Below are positions 62,601-64,000 of a DNA stretch of 64,000 bases, piece after piece. How positions within the stretch are numbered: position 1 is the first letter of the stretch; each line of letters starts with the position of its first letter. The DNA comes from an uncultured Lachnospiraceae bacterium. GTDB lineage: Bacteria; Bacillota; Clostridia; Lachnospirales; Lachnospiraceae. The notes beneath the pieces were generated by a model. That model made no database searches. It was not told the origin of the DNA and saw only the letters and a list, made by a program, of their open reading frames with translations. The stretch covers positions 124,001 to 188,000 of the forward strand of contig CAMOWK010000001.1 of the NCBI GenBank assembly GCA_946628415.1, in the 5' to 3' direction. Position numbers and translations under genes: made by a program.

Positions 62601-64000
62601 CAACGCCATTAACACTAGTCTTAACAGTCGAATTTGGCACTCTATTGCCCTCATAGTCCCTTATAAGTCCTTCAGCTTTATTGTCAACATCATCAGCATT
62701 CGCGTCTATGCTTCCATCACCAACAAGGGTTCTTCTAAATACAGTAACAAAATCCCCTATAGTATTACCATAATCTTTGCCGGTGTTATCAGCCTTATAT
62801 ATTGCATCAAAATCAAAATTAGAAACGATATTCGACTTCCCAGAACTTATAAGCGATGATACAAGCTTAAACATATTTGAGTTTGGATCAATCTTATTAT
62901 CAAGAACAGCAAATGATGCCGGATTATTACCATCAAGACTGATACTCTGATTCAAGTCAAACGTTACTGCACCATAAAGATCTTTGCCGATTATCACAGG
63001 TCTGCCTGTATCAGCGAAGGCTTTTAATTCATTAAAACGCTTGTTCGTCAAATCATTACCCGAGTTAGCTGCAATAGATGATTTATTAATTACATTACCA
63101 TTATTGTCCGTATAAAGTTCAGGAGTTTTATAAGTATCTCCAACAGTGAAATACATATTATAAGATGGCCAATCTTTAAAGAATTGAGCATACGTCTTGT
63201 AACTTCCAGCATTACTATATACTTCATGAGGAAGGTTACCATTACCAGAAGTTAAATACCATGTTGCAACCGGTTTAATAGCTGAATTATCACCGCCAAT
63301 ATAAATCATATCATAAGTATCATTAAGTGAATCAAGACTGGCGTTAAACTCGGCTGAAGACATATGAACAACTTCTACTTCGTCATATTCTTTGCCTGTT
63401 ACATATGCAAGTTTGGCTTTTGACCATTTCCAAGCATAGTAATCCTGAATATTGCTTCCAGCTGCAGTAAGTCCTGTAACAGTTCGATCCTGCACCTGAA
63501 TTTCAGTATCATGTACATCAACCTGTGCATATGTTGGAAAATAATTTGAAGTAGTTAATTTAAAATACTTATAGCCGTCACCGGCATCACCTTCAATAGT
63601 ACCTGCCCACCATCTATAATCATTTGCAGTTGCTTCATCAACAATAATAACTTCTCCAGAATTACGAAATACGCTAGGCTGAAGAACCCATTCTTTGTGT
63701 GTAGTTGGAAGTTCAACCTCAACAGGAACCTGAATTGTAGCAGTTGAATTTTCATCATACAATGAAAGTGGAGACTTCCCACCATCAAATGAAATCTCAT
63801 CAGCTGTAAGTCCATTGATAATATTCATTGTATTAAGATAGTAAAAGCCGTCAGTCTTATACTTACTTGAATTACCCATAACATTGTTATAAACAGCACT
63901 TTTAACATTTCCATTAGTCTTAATATACTTTGCCAAAAGAGTATCAATAGGATAAGCAGGCTCTATCTCAAGAAGTGTAAACTTACTTGATGTATCACCG
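59686..64000 (-). CDS. Giant DUF5057-like surface protein (5' end beyond window)
   Basis: The frame stays open to the right edge (GDTSSKFTLLEIEPAYPIDTLL precedes the first possible start, a TTG at 63936), so the start lies outside; at least 1437 residues are present. Segments recall clostridial DUF5057 proteins: TLLEIEPAYP near the left end of the protein, VNILQILPTES in the middle, and NNYYLYTYKNVTFFGAGH near the end. It also has YIDDNGDGKFTSDEKIS, an EF-hand-like calcium loop, and DFEFGIQMKTDLAKGIYIKYVDIFFDFDYE near the C-terminus. No cell-wall anchor motif is seen at the end. Secretion is inferred from composition; function unknown. Confidence 0.8.
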   Translation of the reverse strand, partial: GDTSSKFTLLEIEPAYPIDTLLAKYIKTNGNVKSAVYNNVMGNSSKYKTDGFYYLNTMNIINGLTADEISFDGGKSPLSLYDENSTATIQVPVEVELPTTHKEWVLQPSVFRNSGEVIIVDEATANDYRWWAGTIEGDAGDGYKYFKLTTSNYFPTYAQVDVHDTEIQVQDRTVTGLTAAGSNIQDYYAWKWSKAKLAYVTGKEYDEVEVVHMSSAEFNASLDSLNDTYDMIYIGGDNSAIKPVATWYLTSGNGNLPHEVYSNAGSYKTYAQFFKDWPSYNMYFTVGDTYKTPELYTDNNGNVINKSSIAANSGNDLTNKRFNELKAFADTGRPVIIGKDLYGAVTFDLNQSISLDGNNPASFAVLDNKIDPNSNMFKLVSSLISSGKSNIVSNFDFDAIYKADNTGKDYGNTIGDFVTVFRRTLVGDGSIDANADDVDNKAEGLIRDYEGNRVPNSTVKTSVNGVDCTNGNDVYKAFMTSSQRPKYIVESAPVLYSTGEFLSSHTLKFRVKLLESSPDSKARIYIDDNGDGKFTSDEKISKDYDLTKGSSVTVSANLKEDFTGPIFWKLEVYNTKNEKDSSSVTGVSAVKTNKKQPVNILQILPTESRGGVGSPDAHIFLCKDCQESLQVLTGNRLMGTNAYNHAMFHSEGARQFIFVQKQSTDDANIGNPGFGTDDQTPDIEEPTVEEDFGFVDAFNFRKYTTAAGTTNLQHGTNNYKQVGIHEHQFGFADIQNQAITGQTGYMEDFNLNLFDNASDMYDIRLTILTIDELNHLADTIPDYLNKATLDDYQNLSDKYYRYFTAMSDLLDGKAPGSYTADVSEILNTYDTFKTSLVDATKISTARNDLKKATEALANDYNGGVKYFTNDKGSPTQAEYKEIIENIAKHETYADLYFYNSGYASNKIGTYSNINKNFIVWRNAKVLETYFYNKYVYYQILASGGQLRKTITTANADSENKGAFGLVVLGAAEHFAKSGDSINQKATDMLVQYAKAEDNSKTDVAGDILLFHNTLTHSNANTYFSKKFRPLVGMDTSNERLANSARISNTTSKFNIANIELTDTYGNYAESHGNRGTYQQNYSMILWCDNNGFDGVDVSDPQFDAFKFYARGSKGDLMTDYAQCSSTTKGIMTSFPNSISNKIKISGTHQQTYTLDIPDENLTVWYSLAGGSEGTDGSILVADLNDHANNYYLYTYKNVTFFGAGHMYHTGLNKLNSEESKLIINAVLNSSRPSAMSDDTSVKLVTHSNKNYPLKEIDEESNEYKDYQYETTWSPDKLIDFEFGIQMKTDLAKGIYIKYVDIFFDFDYEPTSEDGHVYKAGTDKAVYGCEFDAKTGKRLAWQEVIKGITYDRESGDGIFGYDSEGKPVSFISSDGSTVYVDSEVYNKLFKNLAIDDSYFPDKYNNDYTYLCVRVTDSKGNVVVRTIKIKKAPFLFDIT

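Overview
The window looks like chromosomal DNA from a low-GC, Gram-positive anaerobe of the Clostridia, most likely a Lachnospiraceae member related to Butyrivibrio, Pseudobutyrivibrio or Roseburia. This rests on the AT-rich sequence, strong GGAGG-type ribosome sites, pyruvate phosphate dikinase, the murB-rapZ-whiA-HPr gene order, HprK, perfect CIRCE control of groESL, many secreted proteins with Thr/Glu/Pro-rich linkers, and a DUF5057-like giant surface protein at the right edge. Genus is inference. No phage, IS element, rRNA or CRISPR array is visible. Most genes lie on the minus strand and read right to left.

Layout. 1-9566: ppdK (3' end off the window), glyS, a lipoprotein, recO, era and an M16C peptidase. 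9644-12649: a D-Ala-D-Ala carboxypeptidase and a CstA-type transporter. 12650-13012: a structured repeat region and the groEL terminator. 13013-15126: groES-groEL under CIRCE. 15177-19891: an OGG1-like glycosylase, glnS, and a membrane-anchored cohesin-domain protein. 20023-20095: a tRNA-Thr on the plus strand. 20134-25778: an FMN riboswitch driving ribD-ribE-ribBA-ribH, then a HAD phosphatase and a DUF1189-like membrane protein. 25786-33887: a Sel1-repeat protein, a Crh-like HPr without the catalytic His, whiA, rapZ, murB, a ROK glucokinase, a second structured repeat region, and hprK. 34061-36407 (plus): uvrC and a YqeG-type phosphatase. 36499-44924: a large unknown protein, a membrane-bound MutS-like ATPase, a YtxH protein, an unknown membrane protein, a copper P-type ATPase and an XRE regulator. 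45121-45756: a HicAB toxin-antitoxin pair with a clear double operator. 45969-50997: a cell-surface cluster (repeat/transglutaminase protein, acyltransferase, three lipoproteins) with a third hairpin-rich region. 51068-57782: a hydroxyacid dehydrogenase, leuS, a degenerate CobL-like protein, an AI-2E-family permease and a HAD hydrolase. 58040-59490: a compact PspA-like plus SPFH gene pair. 59686-64000: a giant secreted protein, open at its 5' end.

How the genes fit together. HprK and the HPr-like protein with Glu at position 15 but Ser at 46 suggest a dedicated HprK-to-Crh carbon-signalling branch, with glucokinase directly after hprK. The riboflavin operon carries a HAD-IIB phosphatase that could supply the dephosphorylation step the classical rib genes lack. 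PspA-like and SPFH proteins form a probable membrane-stress unit. The most novel-looking non-coding signal is a set of compound palindromes between genes (12842-12935, 32706-32943, 49557-49663). Two of them share one multibranch design although their sequences differ.
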